Shown: positions 1 through 11,918 of the stretch, piece by piece
Layout of the letters: each line of letters opens with the position of its first letter
Numbering within the stretch: position 1 is the stretch's first letter
Origin: Halichondria panicea
Taxonomy: Eukaryota; Porifera; Demospongiae; Suberitida; Halichondriidae
Assembly (NCBI RefSeq): GCF_963675165.1
Contig: NC_087390.1
Coordinates: 757,501-821,500, forward strand
Length of the DNA stretch: 64,000 bases
Direction of reading: 5' to 3'
Notes under the pieces: generated by a model
The model's database searches: none
Told to the model about the DNA's origin: nothing
The model's input: the letters and a program-made list of their open reading frames with translations, nothing else
Position numbers and translations under genes: made by a program

Positions 1-1803
1 TTCTCCCCCCCCCCACACACACACATTTCTTGTTCTCACCCCCCACACACACACACACATTTCTTGTTCTCACCCCCCCCACACACACACACACATTTCT
101 TGTTCTCACCCCCCCACACACACACACACACATCTCTTGTTCTCCCCCCCACACACACACACACACACATCTCTTGTTCTTACCCCCCCACACACACACA
201 CATTTCTTGTTCTCACCCCCCACACACACACACACATTTTTTGTTCTCACCCCCTCCCACACACACACGTCTCTTGTTCTCCCCTCCACACCCCCCCACA
301 CACACACACATTTCTTGTTCTCACCCCCCACACACACACACACATTTTTTGTTCTCAACCCTCCCACACACACACATTTCTTGTTCTCACCCCCCACACA
401 CACACACACATCTCTTGTTCTTATCCCCCACACACACACACATTTTTTGTTCTCACCCCCACCCCACACACATGCACCCAAATATTCTTGTTCTCACCCT
501 CCCCCCCTCCACACACACACACATTTCTTGTTCTAATCCCCCCCACACACACACACACATTTCTTGTTCTCACCCCCCCACACACACACATCTCTTGTTC
601 TTACCCCCCCCACACACACACATTTCTTGTTCTCACCCCCACCCCACACACACCCACATATTCTTGTTCTCACCCTCCCCCCTCCACACACACACACACA
701 CACACACATTTCTTGTTCTTACCTCCCCCCCACACACACACACACACTTCTTGTTCTCACCCCCCCCCCACACACACACACATTTCTTGTTCTCACCCCC
801 CCCCCCACACACACACATATTTCTTGTTTCCCCCCCCACACACACACATCTCTTGTTCTCCCCCCCCACACACACACACACGTCTCTTGTTCTCATCCCC
901 TCCCACACACACACGTCTCTTGTTCTCCCCCCCACACACCCCCACACACACACATCTCTTGTTCTCCCCCCCCACACACACACACATCTCTTGTTCTTAC
1001 CCCCACACACGCACACACACATCTCTTGTTCTTACCCCCACACACACACACACACACACACATTTTTTGTTCTCACCCCTCCCACACACACACATTTCTT
1101 GTTCTCACCCCCCACACACACACACACATCTCTTGTTCTTATCCCCCCCCACACACACACACATCTCTTGTTCTTATCCCCCCACACACACACATTTCTT
1201 GTTCTCACCCCCACCCCACACACATGCACCCACATATTCTTGTTCTCACCCTCCCCCCCTCCACACACACACACATTTCTTGTTCTCACCCCCCACACAC
1301 ACACACACATTTTTTGTTCTCACCCCTCCCACACACACACATTTCTTGTTCTCACCCCCCCCACACACACACACATCTCTTGTTCTTATCCCCCCCCCCA
1401 CACACACACACGTCTCTTGTTCTTATCCCCCCACACACACACATTTCTTGTTCTCACCCCCACCCCACACACATGCACCCACATATTCTTGTTCTCACCC
1501 TCCCCCCCTCCACACACACACACATTTCTTGTTCTCACCCCCCACACACACACACACACATTTCTTGTTCTCATCCCCCCCACACACACACACACATTTC
1601 TTGTTCTCACCCCCCACACACACACACACATTTCTTGTTCTAATCCCCCCCACACACACACACACATTTCTTGTTCTCACCCCCCCCCCACACACACACA
1701 TCTCTTGTTCTTACCCCCCCCCCCCCCCACACACACACACATTTCTTTTTCTCACCCCCACCCCACACACACCCACATATTCTTGTTCTCACCCTCCCCC
1801 CCT

Positions 1804-1835
<32 letters not shown>

Positions 1836-1905
1836 TTCTTATTCTCACCCCCCCCCCCACACACACACATAAATTATTCTTGTTTTCATCCCCTCCCACA
1901 CACAC
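1..1905. repeat. Satellite array 1, ~31-bp unit, in carboxypeptidase intron
   Basis: About 60 head-to-tail units, each made of (CA)n, then TTTCTTGTTCTCAC, then a run of C. The unit length varies because the CA and C runs vary. The array begins before the window and stops about 80 bp before the last exon of the carboxypeptidase, so it sits at the 3' end of that intron. The plus (sense) strand is almost purely C, A and T; I find no AG in it and almost no stop codons, so all three plus frames stay open for hundreds of codons as His-Thr-rich peptides. These frames are not genes. A sister array lies at 14478-16178. Confidence 0.95.
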
Positions 1906-1983
1906 ACATTAAAGGTTTCTAATTTTGTTATATTCGGGTTAACTCTAACCCTAACCCCCACACACACATTTCTCCCTTCACAG

Positions 1984-2124
1984 ATAGGAGATAATGTTGC
2001 CGGGTATGTGAGGACAGTGAACAAGTTTATGCAGGTGGTCGTGAGAGGGGGTGGGCACATTCTCCCGTTTGACCAGCCGGAGAGAGCACTCAACCTCATC
2101 CAGAACTTTGTGAACATGCAATAG
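1984..2124 (+). CDS. CPVL: Serine carboxypeptidase CPVL-like, last exon (gene starts left of window)
   Basis: Last exon of a peptidase family S10 serine carboxypeptidase, a lysosomal or secreted enzyme that removes C-terminal residues. The acceptor is cttcacag and 47 codons end in TAG. The peptide contains VVVRGGGHILPFDQPERA, which carries the catalytic histidine (GGGH) and matches the C-terminus of vertebrate CPVL closely. Upstream residues VAGYVR also match CPVL. The serine and aspartate exons must lie left of the window, beyond the satellite. A duplicate of this exon, shortened at its 5' edge, is at 16182-16298, so this copy is the better candidate for the working gene. CPVL versus SCPEP1 is judged by eye from the HILP(F/Y)DQP region. 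Confidence 0.85.
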   Translation: MGDNVAGYVRTVNKFMQVVVRGGGHILPFDQPERALNLIQNFVNMQ

Positions 2125-3363
2125 CCTATTATAATTATGTTGTCTTGAAATGATCATGCTTCAAGATAAAAATGAAATCTATAATTATAGTCGTGTCATT
2201 TAATATGTTGTTTGAAGAGAAGATTTTAATTACCAAATCAACGAAACGATCAAAAACAATTGCTATTAGAGACATAAATAATTATGGAGTGTATAATTAT
2301 TGTATAGAGTTTATACTCTCTGCCCAATGGTACACAAAAAAATATATATATTTATTGCTTTTTAATAAGTGCTGACATCAGCGTTTTACATTCAAATTGC
2401 ACAGGAAGCGACTCATCACCGACTGTGCAGATATTTTTCCATATTGCACACCCGGAAGTATTATTGCACACTAGGAAGTGATTCTTATTTGGAATAAAAC
2501 GTTTTCAGCAGTGAGAGAACAAGAAAAAACATAGTTTACACACTTATAATCATGCATTGCAATGTTTATCAGTCTCTTTTCTTGTTTTCTGATGCTCTGT
2601 ATCACTTCTGTGCTATTTTTGCAGTGAAGCTGAGGGTCAGGAGGTTGTCAGTGTTCATATTTAACGCATCAAACAGGCATCAGTGTTGGAAGTGGGTGCT
2701 TTGAGCAGAGTATTGCACATGTAGAAGTGTACTGGACCACCATATAAGCCTGTTCAGCCTTGTATAAAGTCGTTTTGGCTTCAAAAACGGTTGTCACACT
2801 TTTCTTCAGTTATAGCGGTGCATGTTTCCTCTTCTGATACACTGGAGCATGATAGAAAGCAAGCACATGCTGTTTATCCTTCAGAACTATCCATTTTCAA
2901 AACGGGTTGCTGGTTGTCAACGTTTTTCTTGTCTGTTCTCTACAAAATCTTTAAGTAGCCTTCTGCAAGCTCTCTTGGTGTTCTAGAGTCTTATTTCTTT
3001 ATCTTTCTAGCTGTTTTCTTTCTCTTAAACTCGTCTTCAACTGGGAGAAATCAATTTTGTTGCTACGCATTCTTCTGGTTGATAAAGCAACCGCATGTTG
3101 CGCATGCGCAGATTCAACTTGCATTTTGGTTGCCAAGCAATAAATGCATTATCCCATGGATACTGATGATTATCACTCGTCCGTGCCTAGTAACTGTCAC
3201 TCGTGCCTTGCAGGCACTCGTGCAGTTACTGGCACAGACTCGTGATAATCTTCAGTATCCATAGGATAATATCATAATAATTATACTGTCACAACAATTA
3301 ACACTACTAGACTAGAGTCCTTACAGCTACATAGTCATACTCATTTAATTATAAAAAGGCAAT
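2125..3363. other. Convergent intergenic region between carboxypeptidase and NLR1
   Basis: AT-rich 3' flanks of two convergent genes. The first ~200 bp match the equivalent place in copy 2 (16299-16540). The remaining ~900 bp are absent from copy 2 and so represent insertion here or loss there. It contains a foldback element (3148-3270) and short repeats around ATTGCACAC and GGAAGTG at 2395-2480. No coding exon was seen. Confidence 0.6.
3148..3270. mobile_element. Foldback MITE
   Basis: Long imperfect inverted repeat. The left arm starts ATTATCCCATGGATACTGA and the right arm ends CAGTATCCATAGGATAAT. The loop contains a second hairpin built from CACTCGTGCC and GGCACTCGTG. It lies only in copy 1 of the duplication, so it inserted after the duplication or was lost from copy 2. 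Confidence 0.7.
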
Positions 3364-6300
3364 TCAAGGCAAATAAGGCAATACTCTCTCCATAAACACA
3401 ATTCTTCGTCTGACATCAACGTACTCGGGACATGTGACAATGTTCTTTTTTGTCTTCCAGCCAGAAATGCCGAATTCTTTCAGTGTTTTGTTTTCCAACA
3501 GCCCCCTGACAATTGGGGAGCACTCAGTGATCTTGGCAATGAAGTGAAACACCTCTAGAGTCTTGTTCTTGGCTAACACATTACCCACAGCTTCAGCCTC
3601 TTCAGTGGTAACAGTGTACGGTGTTCCTCTAGGGAAGGACTCATGATCAGTGAATTGTAGCACATACAGATGGAGTATCAGGTGTTTAACTGTATTGTTT
3701 TCTCTCAATGCTTCCAAAACAGGTAGTAGATCCAGCATTGGCAACTGCATATCAACCGCAAGTTCAATAAATTGTAGAGTTGTATTAAGCTGAAACATTT
3801 GGGCCAGCTCAAGCAATCTGGGATCATCATATGAGTACCTTTCAATAATAATATGAGGTGAAATAGTTAGCTTAGTTAGACATGTGTTAACTTGCAGTCC
3901 CTGCACTAAATGACTCAGGCTACTTTTTAAATCAATAATATTATACTTCAATGTCAATTCCTCTAAAGACGTGTCAGTCTGTAGATACTCACCAATAGCT
4001 TCATCAAAATTCCAATTAAAGTTACATGTAAGTTGAAAGCTTTTAATAGAATGTATTCGATTGTCTTTGAGAGAACGTAAAACATCACAGGCATTATCAG
4101 GACAAAACAAAGTCAGTGATTGTAAGTGCTGGGGGATACAGAAATATTCAAATTTGCCCTTTATTTCACTTTCGATATCGAGTTCTTTAAGTATCTGACA
4201 ATTGAGTAGAGTACTAAAAAGCTGCTGAGATTGTCCGGGAGTCAACTTAACATTGGAAGAGCATCGCAGATATTGTAAGCTTAGTTTCCAGTGGCTTAAT
4301 ATCGAAATTAAGTTTCTGATAGTAGACTCTGAAAAAACCACATTGTCTGTTAGAAACGTTTTTTTTGCCTTGTTATTGGTAATTGAATATTCAGACAGTA
4401 AATGTGGCAAAATTTTCGTGCTATTCCTTTTTAACTCAGTCACGTTCAATCCAATTGAAATACACCAATTATTAGTATCTGTGATGGGTGACTCAATAAC
4501 ATAAGGCGCTTGTGCCAAATGTATCACCAACATTTCAATACTAGAATGTGCAATGAAGTCAGACAACAACTCTTCATCAGCTGGCGATACTTGAGCACAT
4601 TTCAAAACTTTCAAGTAGTGTTTTGGCTTCAAAATATCAAGTATTCGTATCACAGTGTCTCTTGAGATGCCAAAATCTAGCTCTACAACACTTAAGTTTG
4701 GAGATAGCTGTATAGTGTCAAATATTTTTAATGCACAAGGAACATCAGGCCAATCAACCCCAATATCTCTTGATCTTAGATTACTGATACTGACGCTTTC
4801 TAATTCTGGTAGTATCCTATCAATGAGTGTATGCCAAGCAGATGGAATCTTGAATGTGGTAGACATTTTCAGACGCTTTACACTTAGAGTAAAAGAAGGC
4901 AACACTTTGTTGATTCCTGCTAATATCATTGATCTATCCAAAACACCATAATTGAATGGTCCAATTGTTTTATTTTCATTAAACTTGAACATGTTCATTT
5001 CAGTTACTTTGAAATGAGCAGAAGCTACAACATAACCAAGTGCAAACTGATCAATTCTCGGATCATATAGCGGTTGTTCATACAGCACATTACAATACAA
5101 GTCCTTCATGGCTTGCACATTTTGGCTTTCATAGATCCACAGAATTTGATCACTTGAGAATCTACACAGTCTCTCGGCTTTTGACGATCCTTTCTTATAG
5201 TACACATAAGGAGTTGGAAGCACACACTGTGTCCATGGGTCATTCAGTTTAGTCAATCCAGCTAAAAACAATAGAATCATCTTGTAAGATCTATCATCTT
5301 CAAACAAAATCAACTGCTCGTGTGGGGTTTTATTTTTCCAGACGTAAAACGCAGCGAGGAACTCTTGAAGTGTTAGATGAAGGAAATTGTAAGATGGAGA
5401 ACTGTTGCGTTTATTATATAAAGGATGTACACTGTTCATGAATCCAAGTGTGTTAGTATCAACAACATCTTCCTTGAAGAAAACCAATTGTTGTTTTTCT
5501 TTTGTTATTCCATTGTATGCAATTTGGCAGAGCTTATCAAAATGTACCTGAAGTGATGAAGGTAACTCACTCAGCTCACCACTCCAATCACTCTCTAAAC
5601 ATCTTTTAATCAAAATTTGAGAGTATTCGGTGTATAGTTCAGTTGTTGTGTTGGGGATTATGCTATCGCTATTCTCGTAGTTTTCTCTGTACACTTCAAC
5701 TACAATTCTGGCATGAAGAGGGTTATACATTGCACTAGAGATACGTGGATTAGAGTCAATGTATTGACGTAGTCCTGGTGGAGCCCCATCTTTGATCATT
5801 AGATCAATGTACTCATGAATTTGTTCGGAAGAAAAACCTAAAATTTCAATGAACTGATCAACTCTTGAGCTACAAGTAACAGGTAGATCGCATACAGCCC
5901 AGGGCCTAGTGGTAACAAGCACGGTACTAGCTGGCAGAAGAAGTCCGGTTATTAGCTTCATAAATATGGAGTCATTTTCTCTAAGGGATGGTGTCAACTC
6001 ATCCAGGCCTTCCAAAATGAAAAGTATGCCCTCCCCATGATTCTTTCGGATAATAGCATAAATATTTTGGGAATAATCAGTATCTTCACATTGAAATAGA
6101 TCAACTAATTCTACAGCTTTCTGAACATTCTCATCTCGAAGTCGGAGCAACACAACGAGGGAGTAATCTGTCCAAACTTCACCATTAGCCCATCGTCTGC
6201 ACAGTTCCCATGACAAAGTCGTCTTACCTCCTCCAGGAGCCCCCTTAATGACAACTAGTTTAGAGAATTTGCCCTCTACTTTGGAAGCTATCTGGTCCAA

Positions 6301-8621
6301 TGTGATTGACTTCCTAGGAAATCTATTCAGCTTGCCTTTAACTATTTCTGACCAAGATTCTTCAATTTTCTTTCTCGATAAATGTTTACTTACATCTGCA
6401 CATTCTAGATTAACAAAATGCTTAACACACTGGAGAGGATATTTGTCATCAGCAGGGAGGAATCTTGTATCGTAAATACTAGTTAAGTATGATCGATAAA
6501 TTCCTATTGCTTCATCTGGTTGGATGGTGGAACGATTATCGGATTTGGATTCTACAGTATAAAAGAATAATCATGAAGCAAAGGTAATAATACAGTGGAA
6601 TCTTCAATAATGGGCCCTCCAAACTAAGTAAACAGTGAGAAATACAACAAATAGGACTGCGCTTCCACCCCCACACTTTCAGTCTTACATGAACAAATGC
6701 AGCAATCCCTGAGATGTGTCCTTTTCTCAATCACCGTGTACACATACAAACTACCGATTAGCTAACTCACTGGTTGGTCCAGGAGTCGTTGTGGACAATT
6801 TCTGCCTCTTAGATGGTCCAGGTGAAGTACCATCATCTGAAAATAAGTCTATTAAACAATTGTGTATTTAAGTACATAATTTACGTACGTTCGTGACTAG
6901 GTTATAAACTATCCATTCACATAATTATACTAAGTTTACTCATAGAAATACTTTTAGCATGGTCGTAAGTTAGCCTCAAGACTATTCATACCTGTACATT
7001 CCTCCTCTATAGCTTTAGCGATGGCATCTCGTCTAACTGTTGGTGCTCTGAGACTCTGACATATTTCAGAATAGGTGAGAGTGGCAGTATTTAAGCGAGC
7101 TGCTAGCATTTTCCGTAAACAGGTTTCATTATCTCGATGTTCATCACTGATATTATCGAGGGTGTCGGGGCTCACTTTCAGCTTAAGTCCCAGGTTGAAC
7201 CACTTTTTGGCGGCTTTTATCAATTTCTCGTAAACAGATGGCAAATCATTGATAGTCAGAATGGTGCCTATACAACAATTACAAGCAAATGATAAGTGCA
7301 ATGTGCAATGTCAACACATGACTTATACATGCACACTCTATGAAATAGCTGACGAGCAACTTGTATTATATACGCATACATAAAGAGACACTGCTTACTA
7401 AACGTTGGTCCAGGGTTTGCTTCAACATCTCCTGATTGTAACAGTAAGCGGAATATCAGTAACAGTATACACAGACTGAGAGTGGGGGGCAACATCAGTC
7501 GATTAGTACTCTGAACTCTCACTTGGAACTTGGTCGGCTTTTTTTGAGTATCAAAAACTAAAAAGTAAGAGTGACGTTTATAATTATTGTGGCAGTAAAT
7601 ATATAATTGATTACTTGATGTGGTTGAGTTCCATTGTTTCCGAGGGTTCCATCTCACCAAGCAGGCAGTGATGAGTGAGTAGCAGGTGATAAGCACAGCT
7701 GACAGAATGAGAACGGCCAGTGCACTCCCCCTCCATCCCAGCTCACAAGGAAACACTCCGGTCCAACTCAAGTCAACCACAGGGCAAGCAGGACGTGGGG
7801 GAGCTGTGTAGAGTTGCATAAATATATTCACGTGCTGTGACATCACAATTGTGGTCATTTCGTGAATGCACTAATGCATTGCTTGATTTGTTTCACAAGA
7901 ATGGGGTGTCCACAGTTAATATAGTGCATATACTGATCGTCTTAAATGGCCTGTAGCCAAACAGTGGGAGCAAACCTTTGTCAAAGGCATAGTCAGTAGT
8001 CAGTGAGATAAGTATTAAAAACATGAATTCAATTACAGAAAGTAACAAGCAGTCTAAAAAGAAGAAAAGTTTGCTTAGAAGAAAATTGATTCTGCCCAGA
8101 AACCGTATAACTATAGCGGGTAATTTTCGGAGGACAAAATATTCGTGGTTCAGTAATATTAAGACATTTCTTAGGTAATATTTTCGTAGTTGAGCTTGTA
8201 AAGGTAGGCAAGATCGCTTCATTCGTGGGTAAAATATTCATTCAGACCTTCAACCACGAAAACCAAAAATATTTTGCCCCACGAAAATTACCCGCTATAC
8301 TGTATTTAAAACTGATCCTTTAGTATACATTATTGTAGCCTATGCCCCGTAATATATTATACTCAGTATAATTATACCAAAGTGTATGATAAGATGCAAT
8401 TATTGGTGAGTATGCTTCACTGACTTACAGGAAAAATTTTGTAAGAAGAGTATGTATCTGATGGTGACAATAATGAAGTAGAGTTGGTAGAGGATAGGGG
8501 TGATCAACACAGAGGCAAGGCAAGCTCTGAGCTGCCAACTAGGCTTACGGAAAACCAGGGTAGCATCATCTTTCAGATCAATTGACAGATAACGGGCATG
8601 TCTCTGAGATGTCATCTTCAT
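3364..8621 (-). CDS. NLR gene 1: membrane segments - 2A - Death - NACHT - LRR
   Basis: Predicted NOD-like innate immune receptor. Six exons join in phase: 8621-8429, 7803-7615, 7557-7399, 7267-6992, 6836-6771 and 6551-3364, about 1356 residues. Residues 1-177 are a protein with hydrophobic stretches near 28-55, 85-108 and 150-165 that ends in the 2A motif GDVEANPGP; skipping would fall between Gly177 and Pro178. A Death domain follows (about 181-272), then a 22-residue Pro/Thr linker exon, then NACHT with Walker A GAPGGGKTT near 398 and Walker B LFILEGLDEL near 475, then leucine-rich repeats to the end. All internal introns are phase 1. The start is the ATG of MKMTSQRHARY; an internal ATG (RLMLPPT) just before the 2A could be a second start. 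The NACHT exon itself has no ATG before Walker A. The N-terminal part matches no family I recognise. Confidence 0.85.
7406..7432 (-). other. 2A ribosome-skipping motif, NLR1
   Basis: Encodes GDVEANPGP, a perfect match to the 2A consensus D(V/I)ExNPGP. The residues before it (LLIFRLLLQS) are hydrophobic and leucine-rich, as in 2A sequences of sea-urchin NLRs and some retrotransposons. Expected action: the ribosome releases the nascent chain after NPG and resumes at the final proline. It falls in exon 3, between the membrane segments and the Death domain. Confidence 0.9.
8110..8304. repeat. TACCGTATAGCG-type MITE (subfamily with CGTGGTTGA core)
   Basis: Inverted-repeat element from TATAGCGGGTAATTTTCG to CGAAAATTACCCGCTATAC, in intron 1 of NLR1. 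The same subfamily is at 22302-22504 (equivalent intron of NLR2) and at 43325-43541. Confidence 0.75.
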
Positions 8622-8832
8622 GGTTCTGTCAGGAATAGACCAGCTTGTGCCAGCTCCAAGATTAGCGTTGCTTCTTTAGTGCAAATTTGATGCCAGTCAG
8701 TTTAGTCCAAACAGAGAATCTTGTGGTTTGTTTACTTGACCACATACAAGACCCTCCTCCTTTGACCATACAAGACCCTCCCCGTTTTTTGCAACACTAT
8801 TCTTTCAATTGTTTCATCAATGATCTTTACCT
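8622..8832 (-). promoter_or_regulatory. Upstream region of NLR1, shared with NLR2 and the cyclophilin fragment
   Basis: About 210 bp immediately upstream of the NLR1 start codon. It is strongly similar to 23652-23864 (NLR2) and to 11966-12194 (upstream of the cyclophilin fragment). It contains a doubled motif, ACAAGACCCTCC, and its similarity to the cyclophilin side stops at ATCTTTACC. No TATA box was recognised. Promoter role is inferred from position. Confidence 0.6.
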
Positions 8833-9126
8833 TATAGTTATGCATGACTAGCTATTGTGTAAACTGTTCATAATGTTCATCCCTGCTTCAAGTATATGAA
8901 CTGCACTATATATAGTAAATCTCACAATGTCATACATGTACATGTGCATACTTATAATTATATTCTCGCATATGCCAACTTGTTATAGTAATACGGTAAA
9001 GCATGGGTCATCAACGAACATACAATACATTTTATTACATGTATAATTATATGAATTGAGCAAAGAAACACAAAATGTACAGAAGACAATAACGGTGAAT
9101 GAAATGATTTTAGCTAGCTATACAGA

Positions 9127-10406
9127 TTATTTCAGCCATGGTCTATTGGCACCGTAATTGTCCTCTCTAGCTTTAGTTCTTCTCTGTAGGGACTTGAGAA
9201 GTTCATCATGTGGTGAGGGTGCTGCCACCTGATTGGACGACGTAGAGTTGCCATGCTTACGTAATGTGTTACGTCTGTAGTTGGCCGGTCTGTATGCAGT
9301 GTTCTTCATACCTGTATATAGTACAAGCACAAGAGCGGCCGATGAATTCAGAATTGGTACACTGTCATGTATGTAGTAGCAAGCATGCAAATCTATACTA
9401 TAGTTCAGTAGTTACAGAAGACAAAATAACCCAGGGCCAAATCTACACCTAAAAAATGTGCACGCTGCTCAGTAAACTTCAGACTACCAAACTATAAAGA
9501 GTCTCAAATGATAAGCCTAGACAAGTGGTTACACACAAGTACTGCAAGTAGCCAATCAACTGACCGGAAATGATCTCTTCAATAGCTCCGTCGTAGATCT
9601 GAGGCAGTACGTCCACACCCTGATCATCCTGTACACACAAGCAAGCAGGTTCTCAGTTAATATATAGACAGACAGACAATTCTCAGTTGATATTTAGACA
9701 GCAAGTGATTATTATTCCAGAGATATTCTTATACCAGGAGAGGGTGTTGTTTACCTCTGATAAGGAAGTGTCATCCACGCAAGGTAATACACACAGTTGC
9801 TATAATGGAGGAATGATAGAATGTGTTAACAGAATGATTGATGTACACTCTTGTGATATACTTACAGCTTGTCTGATGGCTATCTTGGCAAGGTTTTCAC
9901 TGTCTGCTTTCTGTATAGAGACAAAATATCATTCACCATTCAAACTGTACTGTATACCACACCCACACACTGTACATGACTGTACTTAGAAACACTCAAA
10001 TACAAATACATACGGGAAAGAGGAACCAACATTTGACAAAGGTTTGAAACAATTTCTTTGGACAATGTATAAACAAAGGTGAACATGTTGTTTGTAGATA
10101 ATCAGTCGCCCTCATCTCCCCTGAAGCATATCAAACAAGAAACCACCACAGACCACTAAAGGTGATTGATGGTATCAGCAATAGTTGTAGGGTCAACTGC
10201 TGGTTACCTAAGACAGTATACTAGACTGATCTCATGACATGCCAACATCTATCCTACATGTCAATGCACAACACTCGTTATTATAATTATAGTAAGAAAG
10301 TTACTCTGAAGTTTGTGACGAATCTGTGCAGAACGGGGAAGATGGAGTTGGGTTGACTCAGTTTAGCATTTTCTCCAAAGTATTGCACAACTTCTCCGAA
10401 CGCCTC
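9127..10406 (-). pseudogene. Truncated duplicate of FMNL 3' end (five exons)
   Basis: Near-identical copy of the last exons of the complete FMNL gene. Exons: 10406-10305 (end of FH2, starting EAFGEVVQYFGE), about 9914-9870, about 9800-9752, 9628-9565 (with DGAIEEIIS, start of the DAD) and 9311-9127 (ends NRPWLK). All are open and the splice sites are kept, but similarity to FMNL ends near 10436 and no FH1 or FH2 core lies upstream. Without those it cannot make a formin. Together with copy 2 it marks the right edge of the duplicated segment. Confidence 0.85.
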
Positions 10407-10969
10407 CTACAAAATGAGGTTTACATGTGGTGTGATCGATAAGCAATTGGTAATTACATGTACGTACTCAACATTGATGATACCATTTGAAAGGTCTCTT
10501 TTTAAGCTGTCAAAAACCCCAAAATAGTTGAAATTGAATGCAAGTTATGGCAGCTGAAAGAGTCCTCAAACCATTGATTAAACGGAGGGGGGATGAAGTT
10601 GGTATGTAATAGACGGACTATAATTATAACACGAGTGTAGGGTCCAATTTGTCTGACAAAAGCGTGGGCTATAATTAGGGTATACGTTGGTATAAATGTT
10701 CGCGGTAAATGCTTGATCAGCGAAAACCATGAACATTTATACCCTCGAAATATACCCGCTATACGGTAGCTAGGGAAATACTGAATGGAAGGAGCTACCT
10801 ACAGACAACACTGATATTATAGGGAGTACACTCATAGGGAGTACACTCATAGGGAGGTAATAAACCTTCCACTGATATAGCTAGTGCAGCACTATTAGCA
10901 TGCAGTGGATGAGATGGTATGAGATGGTAGTCTCACGCACACACAGCTATTATCCTCCCACTCTCTCAC
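10407..10969. other. Duplication junction
   Basis: FMNL-like sequence ends near 10436. Next come a member of the CTTTCAGCTGCCAT dispersed repeat (10465-10590), a TACCGTATAGCG-type element (10675-10767) and a short triplication of ATAGGGAGTACACTC (about 10818-10855). The cyclophilin exon begins just beyond. The breakpoint that joins formin intron to cyclophilin intron must lie here. No exon was found. Confidence 0.6.
10675..10767. repeat. TACCGTATAGCG-type MITE (TATAAATGTTCGCGG subfamily)
   Basis: Short inverted-repeat element ending in ATACCCGCTATACGGTA, related to 43857-44045 and 56359-56566. It lies in the duplication junction. Confidence 0.65.
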
Positions 10970-11167
10970 ATGAAGAACTGAGATCCGTTGGTGTTTGGTC
11001 CCTTGTTGGCCATTGAGAGGAGGAATGGTTTCTTGTGTTTGTGCTGGAACACCTCATCCTTGAACATGCCACCATAGATGGACTCTCCACCCGTTCCATC
11101 ACCTGTGTGATGTGTGAGGGGTGGGTGTGTGAGGTGTGTGTGGGTGTGAGGTGTGTGTGTGGGGGGT

Positions 11168-11277
11168 CAGAGGAGGTACGACATCCGCATGTCAAAGGAA
11201 ACGTTTTAGACACACATTCCTTAGGTCAAAGTTCGGAATGTGTGTGTTAAAGACACGCGGATGTCGTACCTCCTCTG
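11168..11277. mobile_element. MULE-like MITE copy 1 with 9-bp target duplication
   Basis: 110-bp foldback with terminal inverted repeats CAGAGGAGGTACGACATCCGC, and inner arms ACACACATTCC / GGAATGTGTGT. It is flanked on both sides by GTGGGGGGT, a 9-bp direct repeat. It lies in an intron of the cyclophilin fragment. A second family member is at 29108-29251. A 9-bp duplication is typical of Mutator-like transposons. Confidence 0.85.
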
Positions 11278-11858
11278 GTGGGGGGTAGTCAGAAATACAC
11301 AAACACTTCAGATTGTCATAATTATTGTAGACTAATGAAGATGTACAGTACCCTTGACGAAATTAACTTACGACTATCAAAATTATATCTAAACATCGTA
11401 TTTTTTAGCATCGCATTTATTCACACTAAATAAGCTTAGGTACAGAATTCTGACACTGATTTCCATCACAAAATTAATGACATGATACAATGTCCATACT
11501 GACCGCAGCTGAAGTCTCCTCCCTGTACAATGAAGCCCTTTACTATACGGTGGATGGGTGTGCCCTTGTAGTGTAGTGGCTTGAACGTGCTCTTGCCCTC
11601 CCCCCTCTCACCCGTACACAGACACCGGAAGTTCTCCGTTGTCTTGGGAACCACATTACTATATAACTCAAACACAACCCGCCCAGCTGAACAAGAGAGG
11701 AAGAAATATTTTTTACGACAGTCTACATTACAGCATATTAAAGATCTAGTACAGCTTGATTATACAGCCAAACCAACACATCCATAACTTACTTGCCACT
11801 CCATTGATAGCTATGTCAAAGAAACATCGTGGAAGAGGAGCAGGCACATGAAAGCAGG

Positions 11859-11918
11859 TAGTCTCGAATACCCGCCTCAACCTAAAAGCTTTTAGGTTGA
11901 GGCGGGTATTCGAGACTA
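11859..11918. mobile_element. Perfect 60-bp palindrome inserted in cyclophilin exon 1
   Basis: Every base from 11859 to 11918 pairs with its mirror partner; the centre is AAAAG/CTTTT and the arms begin TAGTCTCGAATACCCGCC. It starts with TA and ends with TA, as expected for a Tc1/mariner-type MITE using a TA target. Removing it with one TA restores an uninterrupted coding exon, which supports recent insertion. Confidence 0.85.

Noticed and set aside
30-1912. Three overlapping plus-strand open frames of up to 602 codons rich in His-Thr
   Set aside because: They are the satellite read in three frames; absence of stops follows from the C/A/T composition. No start context, no homology, and no constraint in any frame.
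1940-1965. Telomere-like CTAACCCTAACCC
   Set aside because: Only two units within a CA-rich intron end; not a telomere or clear interstitial telomeric array.
4253-5252. Plus-strand frames inside the NLR exons
   Set aside because: Antisense shadows of the NACHT-LRR exon; no homology and no conservation between the two copies beyond that of the minus strand.
6300-6300. TTG at 6300 as start of NLR1
   Set aside because: The open exon extends to a good acceptor at 6552 and upstream exons join in phase; sequence before Walker A aligns with NLR2.
9264-9989. Plus-strand frames of 62 and 100 codons repeated at 24295 and 24718
   Set aside because: They overlap the FMNL tail exons in antisense and are shared only because the segment is duplicated.
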